Shown in pieces: positions 1-10,605 of a DNA stretch of 64,000 nt. The translations under genes were made by a program, and so were the position numbers. How positions within the stretch are numbered: position 1 is the stretch's first letter; each line of letters begins with the position of its first letter. The notes under the pieces were generated by a model, which had not been told where the DNA came from, made no database searches, and saw only the letters and a list, made by a program, of their open reading frames with translations. Source of the DNA: Sipunculus nudus (taxonomy: Eukaryota; Annelida; Sipuncula; Golfingiida; Sipunculidae); contig CM049310.1 in the NCBI GenBank assembly GCA_026874595.1, positions 5,392,001 to 5,456,000 on the forward strand. The letters are read 5' to 3'.

Positions 1-270
1 GTTCAAGATTCTAGACATTTACCATTCAATGTATTTTACTCCACAGATCAGTTGTAACAGGGAATTTCGTAGCATAGGAAACCTGGATAGGGTTTTCATA
101 TTTTTTTCTTTTATTCTGGGACTCTTTATCCTGGCGCTAGAGTGTAAGGGTTGGTCTTTACTGGTTCAACAAAACTTTTAATTCTTATGTAATTTTTTTC
201 TTAAAAAAAATACGATCAACACTCTTTCCTTCTTACGTTTGGTACTAAATATTAGATGATTATAACTTAC
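1..270 (-). other. start of LPMO intron 1
   Basis: Downstream of the LPMO exon on the minus strand. It begins with GTAAGT and is AT-rich. No acceptor with a following LPMO-like reading frame is seen before the window edge, so the next exon lies outside. Confidence 0.6.
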
Positions 271-489
271 GTTAAATCCACCACAGTTGAGTTCGTTGTC
301 GTTATAGTTTGGTGGAGTGAGGAATCCGTCTCTCCACATGCTAGACCTGGAGGGTGGCTCCCTCAGGCGGCCATGTCCCGAAACACCAGAGAACAGTAAG
401 CATACTGTTACACACAGTACCAATTTACTAAGGTACAACTCGCATCTCCGCTGTGATTGCATTATCATGTTGTGGTCTGCCTGGTTCAA
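271..489 (-). CDS. AA15-like lytic polysaccharide monooxygenase, first coding exon (partial gene)
   Basis: This is the first coding exon, 73 codons, of a secreted copper-dependent LPMO. Seen: an N-terminus with a hydrophobic core at residues 23-33 ending in SGVSG, then HGRLREPPSRSSMWRDGF. A predicted signal-peptidase cut after residue 38 leaves His39 as the mature N-terminus, which is the first copper ligand (histidine brace) in this enzyme class. The NELNCGGF segment that follows is typical of animal AA15 members. The exon ends at 271 and is followed on the minus strand by the consensus donor GTAAGT (270-265). The remaining exons, with the second copper His, must lie left of the window. Three in-frame Met codons (residues 1, 8, 10) make the exact start uncertain. 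Known for AA15: oxidative cleavage of cellulose or chitin. Inferred: a digestive or chitin-remodelling role. No frame damage is seen in this exon. Confidence 0.85.
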
Positions 490-2673
490 TCTACAGACAA
501 AGTCAAAGGTGTATTTTACAATAGATACAATATATATATATATATCTTTATGACAGTCAACGTCAGGCAGAGAGGCCTTCCTATGTACATCTACATAACA
601 TTGCTTGTAAAAATGTATGTTGATAACTAGATACCGAGCAGCTCAAGTTTTATATGATAATTCATTTTGGGAAGGAGTCATTATTTACGAACCAAAAATC
701 GGGATGTACAGCCCAAGTTAGTATTCACGGATCAAGATAACGGAGACAGGATTAATGGAGAGGAAGTCGTCCATGCGAGAAAGGTCTCTGCACTAATGCT
801 TTCAGTCTTGGTTTTTTATATATGTATATTGCCCTAGCGGTCTACAGAACATGGCTGAACTACCTATAGGGACCTACGAGCAACCTGCTTAAATAATAAA
901 TCATTATCATAAATTCAATTATTTAATTTGAAATGTAAAATATTGGCGAAATATTTAAGGTGTCCACTTTTGGACATTTATATATATATTTGTCATTTAG
1001 ACCGATGTCATAGTTACCAAGGCCCTCAAATTTCTCAAATTTCATTGAGCACATATATGTGCGTTCATTTGTAGCTTACTTCTGCGAATCGTCTAATGCT
1101 ATCTTAGACGAAACAATAATAGAAAATAATAGTCTTCTGGAGTTCACAACTGTCAAAGACGTAGGAGTACGGAACAGCGCTCTCCAAGAAACCGTTTTAA
1201 AAAATTAATTAATCTCTCTGCTTATTAAAGATTCACAATTGTCTTTAAGAATTGAGCAGTCGTTGGCGTTAGTCTGGTTTATAAACTCTCCCGCTTCATC
1301 TGTACGTAAAATAAGCTTGTCCTTAACTAGGACATGTCAGCCACCAAGATATGAATGAGGTTTTACTTAAAGAGTCTATTTGGACAGCTTTTCTAAATTT
1401 GGGGACATTTTATTCCTTTTATTAATGGTATGCTATACTGTCCTGGCAAAAACTCATTTTCTAGTCTAGAATCAAAACATGATGTATCGTCAATAATATC
1501 ACAAGATCAGTTATCAGATCTGTGCATGAAAATGTTGTGCGGCGACATATGTTAATTTAAATGCATGAAATTTATTGAGATCGAAAAATGTTCCGAAGAG
1601 GCATTTACTGAAATGACTAAAAAAGGGCCTGAGGCATATTTTTATTGATATTCTGTCATTATTAGATTAAGAGTCTTTTCTATCAATACAATAATCTCAG
1701 AAATGTTATACTTCCATTGCTCTGATGAAGAAGGAAATTCGGTTTTTCTCATGCATGGTCAGTAGGGGCCTCCATTGGTTTCGTAGCTCAGGGCTTAAAT
1801 CCGTTAAATTCAGTTCAAGGAAACATGTGTGGCCACACGGATCTTTGTGTCCTACATATATAGATGTCCCCGGTCTGCCATACATAGATAAAATTATACT
1901 GGAGCTAACCCGGAACCCGTACGACGATAATCATTAGCCACCCTGCATTTATACTACCGGGCGTAGTTGTCTGTTTCCGCTCTTTGGTGAGATAGATGTG
2001 TCAGGCGGAAATGGCAGACCACATGGTTGATGAGGAATGTCTTTCAGTCCTTAAATCCTCTGAACTGTTGTTTCTCTTATTTATAATATATATTCATCCG
2101 TGCCACAATGAACGTTTCTGGGTTGTGACTATGTATCCTATATTTCCCCCATTATTTTATCTAATGCCTGTGTTGATTCTGTCGATTTGAGTTTGTACAT
2201 TATGCCGAAACTGCGGTTTTAGTTAGACTTCGGTTCTTTTGAAAAGAAATGAAATTGTGGAAAGAAAAATTCATAATGGGCACGAACAACTAGAAAGTTA
2301 TTATATCATTTATACTCCATTACTTGTATTAGATAGGAGACTAACATTACTTAGGCCTACATCGGTGACACCTTAATATACTTATTATAGTGGTTATGCT
2401 GATAACATTTTTGGTTATACAGTTTAAACAAATCTACTTTAGGCCTATAAAAAAGCATTAATTACAACCATGCAAAGTGCCGCAACGATGAATATCCAAT
2501 AGTGAAAAATTAATATAAAATGTCATTAAATATAACCATGTACGATACGTCATACAAAACAATCTTTTAAGAACCATAAAATTTAGTCACGCCCTGAATG
2601 TCCAATATACATGTAAAGGTATATTGATATTATACTTAAGACTATAGTCTGTAATAATTTACTATTCACTCAC
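490..2673. other. intergenic, upstream of LPMO, no gene seen
   Basis: AT-rich DNA. Short open frames at 1725-1937 and 1996-2190 carry no recognisable domain or splice support. The LPMO promoter should lie just above 489, but no convincing core-promoter motif could be assigned. Confidence 0.5.
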
Positions 2674-2824
2674 CTTTTTTCTGTTTATACTCTCTGTCAG
2701 TGGATGTACTTTCAGTGACTGCTGAGTTAGTGAGAGCCTGGGCATTTTTATACACAAGTAGGACCCCTCTTTGTTTGGGGTCAGAGGTCAAGTACACCAC
2801 GTTTCCGCTGATGATGTACGTCAT
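2674..2824 (-). CDS. candidate first coding exon, unidentified protein
   Basis: Seen: on the minus strand an ATG at 2824 opens a frame of 50 codons plus one base (start MTYIISGNVVYLTSDPKQRG). It runs into a consensus donor, AAAAAAG then GTGAGT, at 2674/2673. An in-frame TGA sits ten codons upstream of the ATG, so this Met is a natural start. Base composition over the exon is richer in G+C than the flanks, as coding DNA often is. The product is not recognised. The following exon was not found; it would lie between here and the LPMO exon or would be small. It could also be a chance frame in a 5' UTR exon. Confidence 0.4.
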
Positions 2825-3799
2825 GATTGACTGTTTGTTCCGACGCCTGCGAGCTCAAACAAAGTGCAAACAAATCAGCATACCCTGGCCTCTGGTCCCG
2901 CATAACTATGTCGTCTAAAGTATATGTGAATATAGACTTGCTCCTCCTCAATATTAGATAATGGTTATATTAGGTTATTAAAAAGTCTATCAATGACGCA
3001 TTTGTCGTTGTTTGCAGTAAAATAGCACTAGTTTTATTGTTGTTCACTATTATTAAGGGATGGAGTAACTACATATGTGATTGACTGATTGGTTGACAAT
3101 CTTATAGCCTCAAAATAAGCTACGAAATGTAATATCTTCAAGGGTTTTTTCAGTATTCAGAAATAAAAATCAAATGGTATACAAGGACAAAGGGAGACTT
3201 AATTTCTAATTTATTAATTTGTTTCACTCTTGGAGTTGCTTGGAAATTACGATTATAGAATTTTGAAAATGCATGTCTCTTTTTATTCAAAATATATATG
3301 TACATTGGTTTTCATATTAGGGTATTTTTGAGCTGGGAACCAGTCTTTTGATGGGTTTGATATCGTGACAGGCCAAGTGGCTGACGTCCACAAACGTACC
3401 GTTATAATCATAACTCCAGGAAGTGAGTGTCCCCGCGTGACTCATCACAAAACAAAACACTCTGGTGACACCCGATTAACGTTTGTTTGACAAGATTATG
3501 TCAGTCAAAGGATGCGTGCCCTCATAATGATGACTTCGTACCCGGATTTTTATCAGGTCATGTTATATTTTTCAAGTTCACTTTTGCTTATTATAAGTGC
3601 AAAGACTGAACTGAAACCTGTGTAATAGGACCACTCGTGGTATGGGACTGGTGAAACAATTTCTTAATGCGCAGATGGTCTTATTTAGACACTTCAGTTT
3701 TAATCAATATGAAAGCTTTCGGTTCACTTAAGGGTGGTCCTAATAGACAGGTGATCTTTCAGACAGGTACCTCTACTGTTTGTTCTCTTCATCCAAAAC
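2825..3799. other. no gene seen
   Basis: AT-rich non-coding DNA upstream of the candidate exon at 2674-2824, with no recognisable repeat or domain. Confidence 0.4.

Positions 3800-3800
<1 letters not shown>

Positions 3801-3860
<60 letters not shown>
3801..3860. repeat. (TA)n microsatellite
   Basis: About 30 perfect TA dinucleotides. Confidence 0.95.
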
Positions 3861-3863
<3 letters not shown>

Positions 3864-3911
3864 ACACAAATTTATTGTAAAATTTTTATATGAAAGCATT
3901 TTATTATTTTA

Positions 3912-4260
3912 TTATTTGTGGAGCGTGGTGGCGTATTGGTTAGGGCTTTAGACTTGTGACCGCAAGGTTGTGGGTTCGAATCCCGCTCAAACCGCCACAT
4001 TTGCTAAGACTCCTGGCCAAAGTCTTTACTACAAGGATGTCTCTCTATACCCAGGAGTGAATGGGTACTGGTCATGGGAGTAAGGCAAAATGTTAAATGG
4101 AGAACCCTATTCCATCCTCAAAGACGTGTGTTAGTGTGTTTACTCCCCAGGGAGCCGAGAAAAGCTACAAGAATGAACAGGCCCCAGGCCAGGAAGGTGA
4201 AGTCAGAAGAGACTCTAACGGGAAGATATCAGACTATACACCCCAACCTTTACCTTTTTT
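3912..4260 (+). mobile_element. tRNA-derived SINE
   Basis: Seen: a pol III type 2 internal promoter with A box TGGCGTATTGG at 3929-3939 and B box GGTTCGAATCC at 3973-3983, spaced as in a tRNA. A non-tRNA body containing CCCAGGAGTGAATGGGTAC follows, and the 3' end is pyrimidine-rich around 4250. The body resembles the conserved central domain of SINEs spread through marine invertebrates (the MetaSINE type in bivalves); that assignment is from memory. Target-site duplications were not resolved, so the ends are approximate. Confidence 0.75.
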
Positions 4261-4543
4261 AATGTTTATACTCCTACAGACTCAGCATTGAGTACTGTGA
4301 TATAAATAAAGCTTAAATTACATAAATATTAATTAAATTGGTTTCAACGTATACATTTGGATGAATCGAATCACTCGGGATCTTTCAATTATTATCCTGA
4401 ATTCGAGTTGCCAATTCCCCAGATGGCTAAGACAAGCAGTCACATACCATATGCACATGTTGAAAATAATATACATACAGAGATATATGGAGAGAATTTA
4501 TTTTGAGAAACTTTTTTAAAACTGTTGAAAATATGAAAATATT

Positions 4544-6007
4544 ACAGTCAATGTGTGAAATCAGTTAATTTGTATATTGCCTGAAATTTTCAGACAGTTT
4601 AAAAATTGCCTGATCCATTCGGGCACTTTGTAAAATGACTGAAATTTTCAGGCGTTTTACAAATTGACTGAAAAATCAGTCAGTTTTTGACACATTGACC
4701 GAAAGGTTAAAAGAATAAAATATTATTGTTATAAGGTAAGAGCCATTTTAAATGACATTCCATTTATTTCATATACCTTATTCTTACAAAACAATATATT
4801 TTACATAATATTATTGTACAGTTTAATATTTTATTGATCAAAAGCGTCCATCTGGCTTAAGTCAGAATAATTAAGTAATTATATGAGATGTAAATATTTT
4901 ATTGTATCATGGGCACAATTTCCTCGTGAACTTGGCATGGGAGCGGGTGTTGGCGGGATGACCCTCTCTCTCCGTAGGGGAAAATTGTCATAAAATTCTT
5001 TCGAAATTTCATAAATTCTTAAACAATTTTGGTATTAAATAACAACTGAATATTCTCGCTTCATGTACCAACAACATATAAAAGTGTTTGACCTAAAATA
5101 CTTCGGGCAGCAAACGTCCCTTGAGAAACTCCCCCGCCCCCCCCCCCCCCCAAAATACCCTTGGATCTGCCGCTGGTTTTTGTTTCACACAAAAATATAT
5201 GTAAAATATATTTTTATGGCAAATAGACATTCTTTTAGTTGTCAGTACGGGGGGGGGGGGGTGTTAATATGGTATATGTCCACTGTCCCCTTCCCCCTGT
5301 TCCCCACCAAGTTACGCTTCTGTACTGTCTTGTTTACTGTACCGTCTTAACAGTTGACTACTCAACACTACCGGCCATCACAGTTTGGCACCAGTCAAGG
5401 GATGTAGATCATTAAAAGTAACAAATACAGTCAATATAATTGGGATTAAACCCTACTCTTTGTAACTCACTTAAGCATATCTTAATCATATAATTGATAG
5501 TAAAACCAAAGTATCCTTCACCGTTATACAACCAAAATCTTACATGTCACATATTTTAATGTTTGAATGCCCTTTTTAATCAATAGCTTCCATTATATTT
5601 GATTTTCGTTCTTTCATAAGCAAATATGTAGCCATATGAGTTGCAAAATAATGTATGCATATTTTATTATGTTATAATAGTCTGCATATTTCAACAAATT
5701 CTAGTTACCCTGACCTGTCCGTGTATTTTAGTCTTATAATATGATCAGAAATTTTCGTAAATAGTCTAGAATGAAGACACAGACAGAAAGATTACTTAAA
5801 AGTAGCTGGTTATACTATGTGACCATATTTGTTTCACAATAATGAGATGTGTGAAATAAAAGACTACTTCATATCGATTCAGTCAATGTTGTCAAATAAA
5901 CTGGCTGATTTTTCAGTCAATTTAAAAAATGCCTGAAAATTTCAGTCATTTTACAAAGTGCCTGAGTGAATCTGTCGATTTGTAAATTAACTGTACACAT
6001 TGACTGT
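4544..6007. mobile_element. foldback or MITE-like element with about 150-bp terminal inverted repeats
   Basis: Seen: 4544-4556 reads ACAGTCAATGTGT, and 5995-6007 is its exact reverse complement. Similarity continues inward for about 150 bp on each side (4544-4706 against 5880-6007, roughly 80 percent by eye), both rich in TGACTGAAA and TTCAGGC motifs. The 1.17-kb centre has no coding frame; it holds a 15-C tract (5137-5151) and a 13-G tract (5249-5261). No transposase is seen, so it would be non-autonomous. No clear target-site duplication was found. Alternatively these are two solo copies of a 150-bp element in opposite orientation. Confidence 0.6.
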
Positions 6008-6008
6008 A

Positions 6009-6080
<72 letters not shown>
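6009..6080. repeat. (CA)n/(TA)n compound microsatellite
   Basis: CA repeats grading into TA repeats directly at the right end of the inverted-repeat element. Confidence 0.9.
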
Positions 6081-6081
<1 letters not shown>

Positions 6082-7290
6082 AAAATACCAATACACGCAA
6101 TCTAAAATACATGTGCTTAAGTCCAAGTGTTTGATTTTACTTTTTTTAAGTCTTAAGTTTAATTTTAAAGTGAAATAGATAGAGTAAAAGAAAAATACAA
6201 ATATACATGTACACTTAATTTATAAAAAGCATATGTTAGACATGATATATATGTGACTAACATCTCGCGTGATGCATCTAATGACAAATGAACATATGCA
6301 GAATCCTTATGCCCATATTGATAACTGAGAACAAAACCTCTCTGATGCGCCATTATTATAATAATATAAACAGTTATATTTAACATTGATCTCTGATAAA
6401 ACCGGCATCTAGCTTTTAAAGTTCAAGTTTAAATGAACATACCATTATAACATATTTCATATCCCAGATTTGAACTTAGTCTCTGTTTCGTAATTAGGAA
6501 AAGTTTTATTATGTGCTTGGATTTTATTTTATAGAATATATATGAATCGTTAATGATCTAAATATAACGTAAAAAACAATTTGTTAACAAAATTTACAAA
6601 CAATGTGTAACTTGTATAGTGTTGCCTTAATTTAAAAAATCGAGTTAACGTGACCAATTGTTAATGTAGGAATCACATAACGTAACATATATACGATAAC
6701 CAGTATCCAGCTTTGTAGGTCAATAATAAACATTAGCATATGTATACTAACATGTATGTAATGATATTATGTCAACATGACCTGAAAATGGGTTGGTAGC
6801 ATACTGACAGTGTGCAGTGTGTACTCGATGTACACATCACTGTACATTGTACAATGATTTGTCATTTACAATCATTAATGGGACAAAAGAAAACTAAAGC
6901 GCTTTTGCTTTTCTCATATCATGTACTCTAGGACAATAACTTCAACCATACATATAGAAGGTTCTCATTATAACCCATACTTTAGCCGATGGAAATGAAT
7001 TATACAAATGTTGGTGCGAGCCGGATCTGATCAGCAGGTTTGTCATTTAATTAACGAATCAGCGTATTCCCAATTATTATGTCCCCACAACGATTTACAG
7101 GCAAACGACTTACAGGCAAACTGTAATCTTTTTTTCTATCTTAAATGTACATGTGATCGCATGAATATCGCACAATCACTATACGGATAACTTTTCACAA
7201 CTCACCCACACCTGAATAATTAAGGATGCAAAATAAACATCACGACATGTATTGCAAACTCTGTCCCAATCACTTTAATTATGGCGAACA
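6081..7290. other. no gene seen
   Basis: AT-rich DNA with no recognisable coding exon or repeat family; open frames are under about 75 codons and lack splice support. Confidence 0.4.
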
Positions 7291-7293
7291 ATA

Positions 7294-7730
7294 CAAAGGA
7301 CCTGTGGGTCACGGCGCTCAGCTGAAATTGATAATGAGAATATTTTTATAAGTACCTAAAATAATGAAATGCAACAACAGTATATTTCTTGTATATGATT
7401 TTTTTAGGAATATACAGGACACATATTTGGAGTTGCCTGTGTACTTTCATGAGCAACATGAAATAAGCAGGAGCCTCTTATGATTACATATTTGTAGAAA
7501 TATTAGTATCTTAACTAAGTGACTGTTATATGCATGTAAATTGTAAAAAAGGAAGAAAGTAGAGATGAGTTGATCAAAGTATTATAATACACATTTATTT
7601 TTTTTAAACTTAAATAAGAGGGTGTTAAAAAAATAATCATATTTTTTTTCAACAGACAGACCTCCGGACAGACGGACGGACGTATGACGGACGCTGGCAC
7701 ATCTTTATAGCTCAGTTGACTTACAGGGCC
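7294..7730 (+). repeat. dispersed repeat family, one copy
   Basis: Begins with the family head (GGACCTGTGGGTCACGGCGC then TCAGCTGAA) and ends with the family tail: a run of GACGGACG-type tetramers and TAGCTCAGTTGACTTA. The same head and tail bound copies near 29.9-33.1 kb and 49.2-49.7 kb. It has no coding capacity. Confidence 0.65.
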
Positions 7731-7734
7731 AGAC

Positions 7735-7880
7735 CAAATGAGGTTTAGACCAGACTGATTCCCGATCGGGATCTGGTCTCCACCAATTGCCAAATGGTCT
7801 GGACCAATTCCCGATTGGTCTAGACCAAATCCCAATCGGGATTCTGACCAGTCCAAACCCTGATCAGGATCTGGTCAATG
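7735..7880. repeat. short degenerate repeats of a GGTCTAGACCAAATCCCGAT-like motif
   Basis: At least five alternating direct and inverted copies of ATTCCCGATCGGG-like and GGTCTGGACCAA-like words within 145 bp. The overlapping open frames on both strands are a by-product of this symmetry. Confidence 0.6.
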
Positions 7881-8149
7881 ACCCAAAAATTGGTTTTTCT
7901 TGCTTTAGAGGTGGGTTGTGTATAATTCAAGTTAGAAATCGATATGTCAATCCAAACTGGGGTTATAATCAGGAGACAAATTTGACGGATATACTGAAAG
8001 ACGAGCAGACGGACCGACAGGGTGATTACTATAAAGCATCCGCTTATTCTAGCGGGGCCCAAATAACACACTAGGTTTCAGGACACTAAATAGAACCACA
8101 GTTGCATATCTGTATCAATATAATTTTGCAGTCTCAAAATAAAGAAAAA

Positions 8150-8280
8150 AAATCATTAAAATTCGTAAAAATAGAAAAAAATCAGGTGGCGCCACCAGTC
8201 TTCAGGAACTGAAGAAAGTTGTCATAATAAATAAGCACACCAGGTTTCGGGTGATATTTCGGTATCTTTATATATATTTT
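8150..8280 (+). repeat. fragment of the GGTGGCGCCACC repeat unit
   Basis: Contains an ATTCGTAAAAATAG lead-in, the perfect palindrome GGTGGCGCCACC (8185-8196) and AGTCTTCAGGAACTGA. This matches the internal part of the 29.9-33.1 kb array units. Confidence 0.65.
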
Positions 8281-8639
8281 TTATAAAAAAAAACCTTTTG
8301 AAATCCGGCAACAGAAAATTTGTTTGTATATCATTATTTGAGAAAAATATAAAAAATATTCACCTCTTATCTGTGTACTTTTATGGGCTACATGAAAGAT
8401 GTAGGAGCCTCTCATGATTACATATTTGTATATAAGGATCGGTAGCTTATCTAAGTAACTGGAATATGCATGTCAGTTATAAACAAGCCTACAGTCCTAA
8501 TGCGAACCCGTGCAATTGGATATACATCAGGTATAATGTTTCCATGCGGGGCCATTAATTTTCAAGTAGACAAATGATATGTATATGTACGGGCAAGTAC
8601 TAAACATTTTGAACCCGAGTTTAAGCACCAATTACACAA

Positions 8640-9165
8640 ACGTCACCCCTGCAATACTGGCATGGATTTACACAACACCAAAACGACTGCAGGTGGCGCC
8701 TCCAGTCTTGTGTACTAGAAAGCTATCGAAGATGGATGAACATGCAACATTTCAGGCAGATACTTCAAACCACTCTTGGGCTATGTGCACAGATGCATTA
8801 AGCCCAAAAACAATTGTAGGTGGCGCCACAGGTCTTGTTTACAGCAAAACTATCCGAGATGTATGGCATGCATAATTTCAGGCTGATATGTCAAATAACT
8901 TCTTAGAAATACACGGGAACATACACTGTGCAAATATTTTTGTAGGTGACGCGACCAGTCTAATATACGACGAAGCTATCAGAGATGTATACACATGCCC
9001 AATTTCAGGCTGCTATATCATATCCCTCCTGAGAAATAAGCAGAGACTTACACTCTCCAAAAATATTGTAGGTGGCGACACCAGTCTTGTGTACGAGAAA
9101 GCCATTAAAGATGCATGGACAGGCCAAAATTTCAGGCAGATACATCAAACTTTTCTTGAGTAAGG
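8640..9165 (+). repeat. four-copy tandem array, period about 126 bp
   Basis: Copies start at about 8691, 8818, 8944 and 9070 with AGGTGGCGCCACCAGTCTTG-like heads, followed by GAGATG(C/T)ATGG and ATTTCAGGC words. Two diverged units recur at 53.87-54.09 kb. Open frames across it (8579-8875, 8888-9163) reflect a period divisible by three and are not judged genes. Confidence 0.75.
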
Positions 9166-10240
9166 TGCACTGAACTGACCAAGCTCAGCTGAGGCAGGCA
9201 GTTCCCAAAATTAAGCAAAGCTAATTACCAGCTGCAGCTACTGCATTAAGTGAAATCTTGACCTGTATCTGGCTGCACTGAATGAACTGTTGACCTGTTG
9301 CAAAATCTGACGCAGTTGGCAGTCTGCCAAAGCTTTAAATAGACCCAGACTGAAATTTGGTCTGTTGCCAACTCTGAAATTGCAGACAGAAATGTAAGTT
9401 GATGCAGATGCCGCTTCAGAAAGCTCAATCCCACAACATTTGATATGTAATTTATTTTTGCTTAAAATTTGGTGATGCTAGCTCCTGCTATTGCTGAGAT
9501 ATTATGGGTTAATGTACTGATGATCGGCGACCTCAGTACAAGAAAGGTCGATGCGGATGGCGCCACAAATACCTCAATTTCAAATATGACTAATGTGACC
9601 AACATTCGCATCAAATTTGGTGATGATAGCTCTTGCCGTTTTTGATACTGTAATTTTTTTACGCTATTTTATTTAGCAAAAATGACTATGTTCAGTTTCA
9701 GTTCAAATTGAAACATTCGAAAAATACTTAAGAGACATTGTTCCTGGGATATTTCTGTGAAATATTGGGCAATTTGGCTGAACCATTTTGGAAAATAAGA
9801 TTTTTTTATTTATTTTTTAGCTTTTCCAGATAAAACTCAGTAAATGCACATTTAATTTATTAACTTCAAATAAATCAACTTAAGAAAACAAGTTATCTAT
9901 ATTCAAATTATAATTAACCAAATTTGATAAGCATGTTAAAACAAGCCAATCTTGTAAACACCTCTCTGTGCCGCAAATGAAAATTGTGGCATGAATCCGT
10001 TAAATATCCAATAAGGAAAAATTGTAAATGAGCCTCAGCATGTATCGTTAAGTATATAATTATGCCATTTATTAAATCAAGAGCGTTTTTCATGGGTTTA
10101 CCTATAATGTAATTAGGCATTACCTGTAATTAGGCATTACAGTTTTGTTTTATTTCATTGAAGCTGATGATTCTTTTTTAAAGTTGCAATATTTAAAGGT
10201 TTCTTGTAAAATTCAAGAAACTTCTCTTGTAAAACCTTCA
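9166..10240. other. no gene seen
   Basis: Holds degenerate CTGCA/CTGAA-rich sequence (9170-9420) and a diverged GGATGGCGCCACAAA copy near 9557, otherwise AT-rich. No supported exon. Confidence 0.4.
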
Positions 10241-10605
10241 GGTTGTACAAGAGAAAACTGAATCCAATCATAACTGGTCTATACAGGTTGTAAAAGAGAA
10301 GACTGAATCAAATCATGACTGGTCTATACAGGTTGTACAAGAGAAGACTGAATCCAATGAGTGGCCTCTACAGGTTGTACAAGAGAAGACTGAATCCAAT
10401 CATAACTGGTCTATACAGGTTGTAAAAGAGAAGACTGAATCAAATCATGACTGGTCTATACAGGTTGTACAAGAGAAGACTGAATCCAATGAGTGGTCTC
10501 TACAGGTTGTACAAGAGAAGACTGAATCCAACGAGTGTTCTCTACAGGTTGTACAAGAGAAGACTGAATCTAATCTTGACTGGTCTATACAGGTTGATAG
10601 GCTTT
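10241..10605 (+). repeat. tandem array, alternating 45/42-bp units
   Basis: Nine copies of GGTTGTACAAGAGAAGACTG, starting at 10241, 10286, 10331, 10373, 10418, 10463, 10505, 10547 and 10592. Spacings are 45, 45, 42, 45, 45, 42, 42 and 45, so the first six intervals form a 132-bp higher-order repeat seen twice. All spacings are multiples of three. The frame they support is closed by TAA in the units with GTTGTAAAAG. Confidence 0.85.

Noticed and set aside
2700-2918. 72-codon plus-strand open frame
   Set aside because: It is antisense to the splice-supported minus-strand exon and has no splice sites or domain of its own.
3921-3996. Functional tRNA gene
   Set aside because: A and B boxes are good, but the sequence continues into a SINE body and a clean cloverleaf with anticodon could not be drawn.
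8579-9163. Two in-frame open frames across the 126-bp array
   Set aside because: The repeat period is a multiple of three, so long frames arise without selection; no start context or domain.
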